Of a stretch of DNA of 64,000 nucleotides, positions 46,479-57,539 are shown in pieces. Location: the NCBI GenBank assembly GCA_027475525.1, contig JAMWFC010000055.1, positions 2,443,042 through 2,507,041 of the forward strand. Direction: 5' to 3'. Position 1 is the first letter of the stretch. Every line of letters begins with the position of its first letter. The notes under the pieces are model-generated. The model searched no databases, was not told the DNA's origin, and saw nothing but the letters and a program-made list of their open reading frames with translations. Made by a program: the position numbers and the translations under genes. The stretch comes from Macrolepiota albuminosa. Its lineage: Eukaryota; Basidiomycota; Agaricomycetes; Agaricales; Agaricaceae.

Positions 46479-47218
46479 ATGCCTCTCAAGATCACCACAC
46501 TCTCTATCACTGCCATTTCAGTCCATGGCATGGACTGGAAGCCCAACAAGTTCAATTGCAATTCTCCTATGTCCAACTTTGCAAAGTGGTCTAAAGCTCT
46601 GAAGATCCACCTCTTCCTTCTAGGCCTAAAGTCATATGTCTTTGGACCACTCATGGCCATTCAAAGTGCAAAGAGCAAACCCACTGCCTATTAGAACTGG
46701 TGCACAAATGACAATCTTGCATGTGCAATCATCCTGACTGCAATCAATGAATTTGAATATGAGGGACTCAATGAGGACAAGATAGTGGCAAATCTGTATA
46801 TGCAGATAAAGACTCATGCAGAAGGCAAGGGACCTGTATGCATGGTTGCTTTAACTCAGAGAGTTCTCCACATACAGTGCTTTTCTGATGAGCCCTTGAC
46901 TCTTACAGCCAAGCATATTTGCAACATTGTAAACTGCATCTTTATGATCAAATCACTGGATGAGGACCTCTTCAAGTGTGTTGTGCTTTTAAACAGCCTT
47001 GGCAATCCACAGTACTTGGCTGTCCAATCTCAAGTGTCATGAGGCCTGGCAGATGCTACTACAACAAACCTGTACATATCCAACAACATCCATAAGCTGC
47101 TAGAAACTGTTCAGAATCTGACAAACCTGAAAACCACAACCTCTACCACCACCAACAATACAGCATTGGCAGCCACAACATGGAGATGTTTTTGGTCACA
47201 GAGGCCAAACCTTCCAGG
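46479..47218 (+). pseudogene. Copia-4 gag, N-terminal part
   Basis: The frame begins MPLKITTLSITAISVHGMDW and has an in-frame TAG at about 46692 and a TGA at about 47040. It contains LDEDLFKCVVLLNSLGNPQY, parallel to Copia-3 gag. It stops at the L2 LTR, and the CCHC part is on the far side at 54321. Confidence 0.75.
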
Positions 47219-47391
47219 TGTCAGAGGACTCCTCATTTCTTCCTTCTTTCACTTCTTATTCCTTCACTCTCCTTTCATTCATTTCCTTATTTCTTCTATC
47301 ATTCTCTCATTTTGCTGTTTCTATTCTCTCAACACTATCTGTTAATACTATTCTCAGCCTTTGAGGTGCTCTGGTTCTTTAGCTATCATTC
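47219..47391 (+). mobile_element. L2 solo LTR copy D, left half
   Basis: It starts TGTCAGAGGACTCC directly after CCAGG (47214-47218) and breaks off at CATTC, where Copia-3 is inserted. The right half is at 54084-54315, followed by the second CCAGG. Confidence 0.88.
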
Positions 47392-47763
47392 TGTTGGAAC
47401 TAGGACAGTTGATATGATCTAGGTGGGACAAACACCTATGATAAACATGTATGTGTTAATCCTCAGAGACGTGCAACATAACTGTATTGATGTACCTATA
47501 ATAAACACGTATGTGTTAATCTAGGTACGGAGACATTAGTTATATGTTTTGTAGGTTGTAAGAAAGGCGTTGTACCCTCAGAGACGTGCAACGTAACTGA
47601 GGGTACTCTGCATGCTGTCATCATATATATATAAGTGCCTCTGCACAAAGCAAGAGCTGTGGCCACCATAGTGGCCCTGGCTTCAGGTTCGTGGCACACA
47701 CACACACCCTCGCTTTATCACATTGTCACAATTCCTTCATCACATCTACACTGTATCCCAACA
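47392..47763 (-). repeat. Copia-3 3' LTR (372 bp)
   Basis: TGTTGGGATACAG ... CCTAGTTCCAACA on the minus strand. It contains a short CA run and a TATATATATAA box. Length equals its partner. Confidence 0.93.
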
Positions 47764-47814
47764 CTCCTCCTTGCCACGAACTGACTCTCTCCTCCTCGCA
47801 TGGAATTCTGGCTT

Positions 47815-49481
47815 TTACATCACTCCTAGGATGTGTCGCAGATGCAGGAACAGGGGATGGGGTAGGGCTTTCATGAACATGTCTGCTACGTTATCTTTTG
47901 TATTGACGTACTTGATAACGATTTCTCCCATTTGGGTGCATTTGTATATGAAATGGTATTTGATATCAAAGTGCTTGACGTGAGCGTGTGCGGTGGGATC
48001 TTTGGATAGGGTTATCACAGCTTTGTTGTTGCAAAATAGAGTGGTGGCCGTTGAGGTGAAGTCCCAGCTGATTCCCTTCAGGAGCATCCTGAGCCAGATA
48101 CATTCTTGTGTCGACTTGTATGCGGCCATGTACTCGGCTTTGCAGAATGATGTGGCTACAGTCTTTTGCTTTTGGACCAACCAAGACACGGTGCCGGTAC
48201 CCAGCGACCACGCGTAGCTGCTGGTGCTTCTCCTCATGTCTGGGCAACTTGCCCAGTTGGCATCTGTAAATTCTTGTGGTATCACCGAGGAGCCTCCGAG
48301 GCGCAGTTTGAGGTCTTTCGTGCCTTTTAAGTATTGTACTAGACATATTCCTGCATTCCAATGAGTCCTGTCATAGCTATTCAAGAATTGAAACAGTTGC
48401 TGAATGGAGTAAGCAATGTCTGGTCGAGTAGCAATGGCAATGTAAAGGAGGCAGCCCACCAAGGACCTGTATGGCAAGCGCGCAATGTTGTCCTTCTCCT
48501 CCTGTGTCTGGACATTTGGGTTTGATTGCTTGAGCTTGAGGCCAGGTTCCATTGGCAGGGTGAGGGGATGCGCTTCCTTCTGTTCGAATTGAAGCGTGAT
48601 CCAGTCAATGAAAGAGGTTTGTGATAAGGCGACCATCCACTCCTTTCAATCCCACTCAACGGAGATGCCTAAGATGTAATGCGGTGTGCCTAAGTTGGAT
48701 ATGGTCCAAGCCTTGTGCATTTCAGACTTGAAGCAATTGTTTTCATCCTTTAAGCTGGCTATGGAGAGAAAGTTGTCAATGTGGACTGCTGCGATAACTG
48801 TACCCGAAGGTCTCTTCCTGTAGTAGATACATGATTCACATGCCAGTCTGGTGAATCCCCATCCTACCATTTGTTTATTCAGGTTTGGTTCCAAATCCTG
48901 CCAGCCTGCTTCATGCCGTAGAGTCCCCTTACCAGTTTGCATACCCAATCTTCCTTCCCAGTCTCTTCAAAGCCTTCCAGTTGCTCCATATATTGTATCT
49001 CGTCTTCTGGAAGTATCCTGTAAAGGAAGGCCGTCTTGACATTGATTTGCGCTGTGTCCCATCCTTCTGCTGCTGTGATGTGTAAGAGGATGCACCAGGA
49101 TTCCATGCACACAGTCGGTGAGGTGGTTTTGTTATAGTCCTTCCCATATATTTGTTCGTATTCTTTAAAGACAAGGCGTACCTTGTATCTGATAGCCTTC
49201 CCATGTTCATCTCTTTTAATCTTGAAGATGGGTCTCCCTTTTCAAACCTTTTGACCTTTCAGAACCGTCGACCAGGGTACGAGTTGATAGACTCCCATCT
49301 CCTTCAGGGATTTGATCTCGTCCTTATATGCCACCTCCCACTTCGTCACATCTGGCCTGTTTTGTGCCTCTCTCCATGTCTTGGGTTCTTTCTCCATCTC
49401 CATCTCTAGTGGTTCAAGGTCACTAAACTGCGATATGGCCACCAAGATTTGATTGTGATCAATGTTTGTGGGCATGGGCAC
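47815..49481 (-). pseudogene. Copia-3 reverse transcriptase and RNase H
   Basis: The RT begins in the frame 49481-49242 (WEVAYKDEIKSLKEMGVYQL), which ends in a TGA where a Trp codon is expected. It continues at 49112 (TAQINVKTAFLYRILPEDE, GLYGMKQAGRIW); a 1-nt deletion near 48880 changes the frame, and the active-site box reads VHIDN instead of a DD pair. Another TGA near 48643-48651 precedes the frame 48636-47815 with the linker (YRSLVGCLLYIAIATRPDI) and RNase H (FTDANWASC, CKAEYMAA, HFDIKYHF). It is nearly complete but inactive. Confidence 0.85.
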
Positions 49482-49544
49482 TTGTTCCTCGATGGTTGTG
49501 GGTGCTTGTGGGACTTCTGGAGTAGCATCCCCTCGGCCGTCTGC

Positions 49545-51160
49545 TCATTGTTCTCTCACTCTTCTTCCACTTTCTCGCACCTTCTCCATCACTCTCTCCA
49601 TTCTGGTTGGCATGCCTTCTCCTTCTATTCTGGCCTTCTCTGTGGGTTGACGGGCCTGGGTCAACCATCTTAATGGGACCATTCCTTCGTCTTGGTGTGC
49701 CATTGTTGGGTTGTCCGGTGTCGAGTCGTTGATATCGAAACTAATGTCGTTGGCGCTGTTATCATCCTTTTGCGGTATGAGGGATGCACTTTCCTCCAGT
49801 TCCTGGAGTGTAGGGATGCTCAAAGCTGCTGATGCCTGCGGTGTCTTACCGGCAGCAGGCATCTCATGTCTTTCAATGAAGCGTACGTGGAATGACTGAT
49901 AGACTTTCCTGTTTTTAGCATTCCAGCAGCGGTATGTTTTGGAGTTAGTACCATATCCAATCAAGACGCACTCAATAGATCTAGGTAGGACCTTTGGGTT
50001 GTGTGTTGGGATCATGACAAACGATTGGCAGCCTATTTTGCGCATGTAAGAGTAGTCGGGTTGTCGGTTGTGCCACTTCTTGTATGGGGTTTTACCATCC
50101 AGTGACTTTGTGGGAGTCTTTGAGTGTAAGTGAGCAGCAGTCATATAAAATTTGTCCCATAAGAACTCTGGACATCTTGAATCAATTTGCATGGCCCTTG
50201 CTTTTCCCATAAGTGTCCAATGCATCCTTTCGACTCATCCTATATGTGCTGATGTGTGTGGTGTGCTGCATTTGCTCTGTACCCCCCTCAAAGCCAACCA
50301 TGCTTCCGTCAAACCCGGTGTGGTACTTGCCTACTTTCAGCCCTGTTTTGGCCTCACGTGCTAACTCCCATGTTTTAAGTGCAGGGAATGCCTCATCTTT
50401 TGTTTGCAAGGGAATGGCCCACGCCATATTGGTATGGTCATCTACTATGTCTAGTACATAGTGGTGTCCAGATCTCGATCGAATATGCACTAGTCCCATG
50501 AGGTCTGCCCACATTATCTCCAGCTTGCACATCACCCTATTCCCTTCCTGCCTCAGCTTTGGGACTGATGATTTTGTCTGCTTTCCCAGGATACAGCTGT
50601 CACATTTCGGCAGTGGGTGATGAGGTGATTGCGCACCTTTGATCTTTAGATCTTGGGCTAACTGTTGAACAGCCTGATAGTTTGCATGACCTAGGTGACA
50701 ATGCCAGGTCTGCATATCAACTTGTTTGTGGGTGGTGTATGCGTGTTTGGCAACGGCATCAGACAGGTCTATGGCATACAGCCTCTTCCTTTGGAGCAAG
50801 GGTCCCTTTGCAATCGTGGTGTCGGACGTGCAGTCCATGATTTTCACACTATTTTTGTTGAAGCGTGAGTACATGTAATTGTCTGTGGAGATCCGGCTGA
50901 CTGAGATCAGGTGTACTGTGGAGTTGGATATGTATAGAGCGTTCTGTAGGTGGAGTACGTTGCCTTCAATCATGCACAGACAGATACTGCCTATCCTGTA
51001 AGCCACAATTGTTGATCCACCGACTCCTTTTATGTCTTTGGGGGCGATGGGCTGGAGGGTGAGGAAGTCAGATCTGCAAGGCAAAATATGGACTGTTGCC
51101 CCTGAGTCAACGTAGAATGGGTGTTCTGTCAGGGCTGCAAGCACGGTGATGAGCTCCCAT
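49545..51160 (-). pseudogene. Copia-3 protease and integrase
   Basis: The frame 51144-50182 starts with the protease site YVDSGATVH, then the GAG-pre-integrase finger (WHCHLGH ... CDSCILGK), then the integrase core (IMWADLMG, DDHTNMAWAIPL). A frame change near a run of C at about 50280 moves the reading to the frame 50225-49545 (CPEFLWDKFYMTAAHLHSKT), ending at a TGA at 49545-49547 where sense continues on the other side. Confidence 0.85.
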
Positions 51161-51169
51161 TATAGATAA

Positions 51170-52205
51170 CCATGGATAGCGCCAACACAAGCATCTCACA
51201 TTGGCACACTGGGACCACCAGGAGCGGCACGTCTTAGCGCTCCAGGGGCTAATTTTTGCATATTTTTATGTTAATAACTCGCAGCTGGAGCCTCTAATTA
51301 CTCCAGGACCACTCTTTATGGCACCATCTATTCTTAGCACTCCTCTTGACACCTTGCCGCACCTTGCCACTCACCCTTCAGGGCCATACACGGACACAGA
51401 CACTTGGCACCCATGATGCTCTTAGCCGGTGGCAGTAGGAATGATGAAGTATTTTATGACAGACAGCTTGGAGTTTCACCTTAGCACCTGACGTCGCTTA
51501 GCTTCTTGCCGACTCAGACTGACAGCATGATTGTGGACTTCTTCACCATATAGTTTAATTCAGGGCATTTACTTACATATAAATACTTACTTTTTGTTAG
51601 TAGTAAATAATCAATTTGGCAGTAGGGATTGTATCCCAACATTTTGGTCACCCTACGCAACAGACTACCTTTTTGTTGACCGTGTCGGCAAGGGGACTCT
51701 GCTTTAGTTCTCTCTCACCCTTTCTGTCTGCAATCTCTTAGTGTCTTGCAACTACGGCAAGGCATTTGCGCTTAGATCTGCTAAGCAATCTCGTCATTTT
51801 ATCATCTCTTTTAGGTGCTAACACTTAGCGCCTCTTAGTGACCCCTTTACAGTGTCTCTTAGCGCCTTTCCTTGGCGACTCTCTCTCGCGCTCCTTAGCG
51901 CCTTTTCTTGGCGACTCTCTCTCGCGCTCCTTAGCGCCTTTCCTTGGCGACTCTCTCCCGCGCTCCTTAGCGCCTTTCCTTGGCGACTCTTTCCCGCGCC
52001 TCTTAGCACCTTTCATTGGTGATTTTTAGCATACTCTTGCCGCATTTTTGGGCCTTAAATAAGCGCCAATCTCCCCTTTTCCTTACCACCAACCTCTTGC
52101 CTACTGTGCGTTCTCTGGGACCTGTCCGGGACTCTCTCCCATACTTAGCGCGTCCAAAGCTATATTGACTAAGTAGCTGTACTAGTGATAGTGCACCTTA
52201 GCGCA
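51170..52205. mobile_element. GC-rich LTR-type insertion inside Copia-3
   Basis: About 1 kb of sequence unrelated to Copia splits Copia-3 between gag and protease. It starts near GGATAGCGCCAAC, has an LTR-like end ...GTATCCCAACA at about 51642 followed by TTTTGGTCACC (a primer-site-like word), and then leader-like sequence with a 36-bp tandem repeat, ending near TGATAGTGCACC. It holds no gene. Related phrases recur at 63640-64000 (the words GACAGCTTGG, CTGAC..CGCTTAG and GATAGCGCC). I read it as an LTR plus leader of another retrotransposon. Its ends are approximate; AGCGC on both sides (about 51174 and 52200) could be the duplication. Confidence 0.6.
51858..52021. repeat. 36-bp tandem repeat, about 4.5 copies
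   Basis: Units start at 51858, 51894, 51930 and 51966, with a partial at 52002. Each has the core CTTAGCGCCTTTCCTTGGCG with few changes. Because 36 is a multiple of three, all frames give periodic charged or Pro-rich shadows; none is a gene. Confidence 0.92.
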
Positions 52206-52342
52206 ATTTGGGCGTCATCAACGGTGGCTGAGTCTTGGTTCAGGCATGTAGCCGGTGCTTGGGCAGAATCGATTTCGTTGTGTGAGAGTTTCCCCCAGTT
52301 GACGGATGTTCTGAGGTTGTTGTCGTCTTCGATGGTCGCCAT

Positions 52343-53300
52343 CTATCCCTCCCATTCTGATTCATTGGCCGTGAGCATGGTGGGTATGTTGTCAGTGATC
52401 AGACCAGCGAATTCAGCTGGCATTTGCTCCCCACTGAGTGTTTGGAGCTTTCCGAGGCCATTCTCTTCTACGAGGTAGATCTTCCCTTTTGGCCCAGTTA
52501 GTTGCATATATACTCGGGAATTTCCATTTTGCCCCTTTTCTTTTGCAGGTGGTGCTGCTCGTGCTGCTCGTGCTGCTTTCCTTGCTGCTTTGAATCCCTG
52601 CTTAGCCATTGCTCCTCCTGGGTGGGCACAAAATTTTGCATCATGACCGGTGCATGGTCTGTTGTGTGAAGCACAGGTCATACAGCATTTTACTCTGGCT
52701 GGGTGATTGTGCCCTGGGAGATGCAGGCGCATCAATTGGTAGCGCCCCTTCCCAGATGCGATGAGTGCTGTGTCTGTTGATTGTGCGTTGTTGGAGGCTT
52801 TCAGTGTTGTCAGATTCTGGACAGTTTCCAAGAGTTTTCAAATGTTGTCAGAGGTGTATGGGTTGGCTTTTGTAGCATCCGCAAGCCCTCTCGATATCTG
52901 TGCCTGTACCAGTTCATACAGCGGATTATTCAGGCTGTTCAAGAGTATTACACATTTGAACAGGTCTTTATCGAGGGCTCTTATGGCAAAGATACGGTTT
53001 ACAATATCGCTGATGCACGTTGCAGTGACTGTTAGTGGTTCGCCCAGCGCGCACTGGATTTGGAGGACTTCCTGGATTAGTGACACCATCTTAATGGGTC
53101 CTTCTTCTTCCACACATGTCCTTACGCGTTCATACATGCTTGCTGCTGTTTTTGCCTCATCTAAGCCTTTGTATTTGGACTCATCTAATGCAGTGAGAAT
53201 TACCATGCGGGCAAGATCGTTGTTGATTACCCAGTTCTGGTAGGCCACTGGTTTGGCGCTAGCGCTGGGAGGTGAGATCAGAGTCAGAAAGACATAGAAC
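52343..53300 (-). pseudogene. Copia-3 gag
   Basis: The frame 53248-52838 (IVNRIFAIRALDKDLFKCVI) and the frame 52831-52343 carry the capsid region and a cysteine knuckle CCMTCASHNRPCTGHDAKFC. An Ala/Arg-rich linker and VYMQLTGPKGKIYLVEENGL follow. The two frames are in different phases, so a frameshift lies near 52835. Confidence 0.8.
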
Positions 53301-53689
53301 TTTAGTCCAAGTAAAGACAGGTGGATTTTGAGGGCTTTAGACCATATGGTAAAGTTGGCAGTGGGCGAGTTTTGATTGAACTTATTGCCTGTTCAATCAG
53401 CCCCCTGAGCTGAGATTGCGCAGATGGAGGGTGCGGTAGTGTCGGTGGAGGTCATCATTTGTTCTAGATGGGCAGGGGTGATAACAGAGTTTTAATCGTT
53501 TTTGAGAGAACAATAGGTCTTGTTTCCTATTCAGGGCAAGATAAGGGGCAGTGGTACCTCCCAACGAAGGAGATGTGATCCAGTAGCAGCTCCGGATAGA
53601 ACAGACTGGTATAATTGGTGTTTGTGACAAGAAGCAGGTAGGGAATAGTTTTTCAACTTAGCAGCGATACTATAATGAGTAGCCTGCTT

Positions 53690-53706
53690 GGTCGGGGCCC
53701 ATAACC
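53690..53706 (-). other. Copia-3 primer-binding site, half initiator-tRNA type
   Basis: GGTTATGGGCCCCGACC on the minus strand directly follows the LTR end CCAACA. The core GGTTATGGGCCC is the primer site of Drosophila copia, which uses the cleaved 5' half of initiator tRNA-Met. That this fungal element uses the same primer is inferred. Confidence 0.7.
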
Positions 53707-54078
53707 TGTTGGAACTAGGACAGCTGATACAATCTAGGTGGGACAAACACCTATAATAAACATGTATGTGTTAATCCTCAGAGACGTGCAACGTAACTGT
53801 ATTGATGTACCTATAATAAACACGTATGTGTTAATCTAGGTACGGAGACATTAGTTATATATTTTGTAGATTGTAAGAAAGGCGTTGTATCCTCAGAGAC
53901 GTGCAACATAACTGAGGGTACTCTGCATGCTGTCATCATATATATATAAGTGCCTCTGCACAAAGCAAGAGCTGTGGCCACCATAGTGGCCCTGGCTTCA
54001 GGTTCGTGGCACACACACACACCCTCGCTTTATCACATTGTCACAATTCCTTCATCACATCTACACTGTATCCCAACA
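53707..54078 (-). repeat. Copia-3 5' LTR (372 bp)
   Basis: This is the partner of 47392-47763. All differences I found between the two are C/T or G/A transitions. Confidence 0.93.
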
Positions 54079-54083
54079 CATTC

Positions 54084-54315
54084 AGACAAGTGTGGGCCCT
54101 TTAGCACTGCTTCCAGACCACTTATATAAGCTGGAGTTTGCCTTTCTGACTTCCAAAGTCCGGAGTTTTCCTTCTTTGTTTGTACAGTTGTTTCCCATGC
54201 TTCAGAGGCCCCAGAAGCATCCAACCTGGCATAGAAAATCCCTAGACTTGTTCTCTTTGGATCTCCCTCTGCCAGCTGTGTGACTGAGCCATAGCCTCCA
54301 GAGGTTGCCCTTACA
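54084..54315 (+). mobile_element. L2 solo LTR copy D, right half
   Basis: It continues 47219-47391 after the Copia-3 insertion and ends GGTTGCCCTTACA, followed by the target duplication CCAGG (54316-54320). Confidence 0.88.
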
Positions 54316-54840
54316 CCAGGTCACAACCATGTGGCCAGTGTGAAGTGCTGCAAGACATGTGCTATGCACAACCAGCCCTGCAGCAGTCATGAGGCACAGT
54401 TTTGCACCTATGCAGGAGATGCAATAGAAAAAGAAGGATTTCACACTGCATGCAATGTCATGTGCACTGCAGCCACAAATTACAACTTGAAAATGGAAGG
54501 CAACACCAGCACCAAAGTATATACTCAGCTCACTGGCCTGAAAGGAAAGGTTTATCTAGTGGAGGAGAATGACTTAGAGAAACTACAGATGTTGAGTGAA
54601 AACCCTGCACCTGCTGGTTTTGCAGGACTCATTACAGACAATGCCTCTCCAGCTGCAACAATGGATGACACTGAGTGGGAAGAGTGGATGGCTGTCATTG
54701 TGAAGGAGAAGGAGATCAACAATACACACATGACAACACCCAAACTAACTTCCAAATCTGTACTCTCTGCTACAGTCAAAATCCAAATCAGGTCAGAAAG
54801 TGGAAATATACTGTACAGGCTTCAACAGCAAGCTCCATAG
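54316..54840 (+). pseudogene. Copia-4 gag, C-terminal part
   Basis: The frame continues gag after the nested insertion: a knuckle CCKTCAMHNQPCSSHEAQFC and then VYTQLTGLKGKVYLVEENDL, closely parallel to Copia-3 gag. It ends with TAG at 54838-54840. Confidence 0.8.
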
Positions 54841-56819
54841 CAATCAAGTGAACAAATAGCTGAAGATAAGGAGGACCTCCAGTGAGCATAGTACCCCATA
54901 CACTTTAATGCATATAGGCTGAGTTGAGAGATTACACAGAACCTTAATGAAAAAAGTCAGGAGTATGAGAATTGATTTTGGTTGTCCTAAATTCCTTTGG
55001 GACAAATTTTATCTCATAGCAACTCACTTCCATGCAAAGACCTCTACAAAATCACTAAATAAAAGAACCCTACATGAGCTATAGTTTGGATGCAAACCTA
55101 GCTATGTGTAATGGAGCATCACACTCGTTACTAGCATCAACAATGCTATCTGCATACAGTAGAGTATTATGTAAAACAACATCTTATATTCACTCTAGTT
55201 CTAGTCAAATTTAATTTAGTGGTTTGATTTAGCACTGTATGATCCATACAAGATAGTTCTAGCTTGTAACCCATGGTTACATTTTTTTAAATCTTCTGCT
55301 ATCAGCTTTAGACTCTAGGCTTGTTATCAACTAGGCAACTTATCACAAAAACTCTCGATTTCTGTTGGCATCACATCAAAAACATGCTTCTATGACTGGC
55401 TCTCTTGATCCGGACCCCCCTTTTTCAGCCCCAGATATAGGTGATCCATCTGTGTCTCAAGCTGCCAAGACACAATCTATAAAGGCAACACTGGATGTTT
55501 GTAAAACTCCTTCCACAGACTAGCAAGTGCTGGTGACAAGCAAAAGTTGAGTAGGCATAGAGACAGGCAAGAGTAAGGCAAGAGACCAGCAAGACTAACC
55601 AAGCAGTTGGATGTCGCTAGAGAGCTTACAGTCAATTTGGTGCGTAGGCCAGAAGAACACTGCTATTGTCTAGCTTGGAGATATTCTATTCTACAGGCTG
55701 CCTATATATACTATATTGGTGGCTGTGCTATTATTAATACTGTTTACTAAGCAGGCTCTGATATGTAAAGGAGTATGACTAACAATAATTGATGCTGAGT
55801 AAGGTTCATGCATATGACTCATCAAGGCTGACTACTAAGAGACGAAGGGGGAAAGGATGGGCTGAGCAGCCAGTCAGATCTGCTAGGGATAGACGTATCA
55901 TCAGACTAAGCTTGGAATAGGTTTGGACACAGTCTGAAGACTGGTCTCCTGACACAACCCACGTCTATTTACCAGCCTCTGCCAAAGCAGAATGAAAAGC
56001 TACCTTGCAATGTCAGCATGAGCTTTGGAATGCTGGGTGGGCTATCCATATTACTGATGATGTCCATTGTACAGCCTGGTGGTAAACCAGGGAAGAGATT
56101 TGCAGTCTCAGGAGTGTCACTACTAATAAGCCAAATGCCTTCACTGATGTACCTGGTATTATCTGAGAGCTCATCAGTCTAGTCTGAAGATCAACCAGAC
56201 CTTACCCAGTATTTGGAAATGGTGCAAGGCAGTGCTTTTGCACACAGCACCCCATTCTGGACTGCACTGACTGAGTGGCATTTGGAGTATGTGACACTGC
56301 CACTGAACTAGGACAGTCATCATTGATGACACATGCACTGAAGCAAGGACCAACTATAAGGGTCAGCAGGGAGGATAACAAGATCATATAGCCAGGAAAG
56401 ACACTCTTGGCACATAGAATTCGGGAGTTGCATGAAGGGGTCAGCAAATAGCTGCAGGTAAGGCATGAAGGCCTCAGAAGAGTTCTGGACTTAGAGTCTG
56501 AACTGGATTCCTCAGACGATGAGGAAACTAAGAGATTATATTTGACCCTATCTATTCAGTTACAGCTGGTATTGCTGATATTTATTGGTCATGAAGGAAT
56601 TGATGCAAAAGCGTCTGCAGCTTTATGTAGTAAAGCATCTACAGTTACTGGCTGCTAGAAGCCACAATGTACCTTATGCAGATTCAACAGAATATATCAA
56701 ATTATTTGTGCATATCTTCAAACTCAAAGTGGTGGAATATCTTAAGCGCAAAGCAGTGTGAGGGTCAGCAGTCTCAACGGCTACTCTGGTCAACTCAGTA
56801 GAATGTGAAATGAGTGTGT
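54841..56819 (+). mobile_element. Decayed retrotransposon remains
   Basis: At about 54960-55090 the plus strand reads as a broken Copia-4 integrase (CPKFLWDKFYLIATHFHAK, the counterpart of CPEFLWDKFY in Copia-3). The rest has no long frame and very few CpG sites. It probably contains the end of Copia-4 and the leader of the Gypsy that follows, but no LTR border was found. Confidence 0.5.
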
Positions 56820-57539
56820 GCTGACAAGTGCCATTGATTGCAGATGCAATGGAATTGCTAAACGCACCTTGTCAGGCCAATGAGTCTCAGCAAGACTATA
56901 TCAGGCATCAGAATGCTGCAAACTGTCAACACAATGTCAGTGGAGTGCCTCAGCAGACATTATCTGAAGTGGAGACTGTGATGATGACTCCAGCAGAGCC
57001 AGAGGTGTTACTTGCTGTGCAAGAGGTTAAGACACCTCAAAAGCAAGTCACTATCAAAGAAGAGGTGGATGAAGTCCACATTTTTGAGGAGCAAATGTGA
57101 CCATGATACATAGCATGATGCGTCTACCTGGTGAACAACTGAAATGAATGTGTCAATTATCAGAGAATGTGCAACCAGGACTTGCATGATTATGGTGAGT
57201 TATTAATTGATGACCAGGAGGTAGGCTTTGAAGGGCATGAAGATGTAATGCCTGTCAATGATATGTGGTGACAGTTTGCAGCTCAAACTGCTGGGCTGGA
57301 CAGAGATTCAGAGGGTAGTAATGATAGTAGTGATCACTATGATATAAGAGAGCAGAATTGTTGCAATAATGATGGCAGAGGTTGTGATCGTAGACAGAAC
57401 AATTGAGACAATAATAATTGTCATAATAGTGGTAGGCAGGCTGGTAGATTACCAGCAGATCAAGAGGTGAGGCAACAGCCTACTCCACAGCTGGAAAGAA
57501 CAGCCAACAAACACCTATTTTGCAGTCTCTGGGCATTCT

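Larger units (their letters stand above)
47392..54078 (-). mobile_element. Copia-3: full-length recent Copia retrotransposon, 6,687 bp
   Basis: Two 372-bp LTRs (47392-47763 and 53707-54078) differ at about 9 positions. The 5-bp target duplication CATTC is at 47387-47391 and 54079-54083. The primer site GGTTATGGGCCCCGACC (minus strand, 53706-53690) follows the 5' LTR, and a purine tract GCAAGGAGGAG precedes the 3' LTR. Gag, protease, integrase, RT and RNase H follow in Copia order on the minus strand. Coding is damaged by at least three TGA stops, a few frameshifts, and a 1-kb insertion at about 51170-52205. Compared with the neighbours it keeps many CpG sites, so it is the youngest Copia here. 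Confidence 0.93.
45955..55250 (+). mobile_element. Copia-4: decayed Copia split by nested insertions
   Basis: The LTR runs about 45955-46215 (TGTTGGAATC ... AGTTCTAACA) and is followed by the primer site GGTTATGGGCCTTA. Gag starts at ATG 46479, runs with stops to 47218, and resumes after the nested insertions at 54316, continuing to the knuckle region. Beyond about 54841 there is only an integrase relic. No right LTR was found, so the right boundary is approximate. Its gag and integrase are cousins of those in Copia-3. Confidence 0.75.

Noticed and set aside
51818..52029. Periodic charged frames over the 36-bp repeat
   Set aside because: They arise in several frames because the repeat length is a multiple of three. 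There is no start context or gene neighbourhood.
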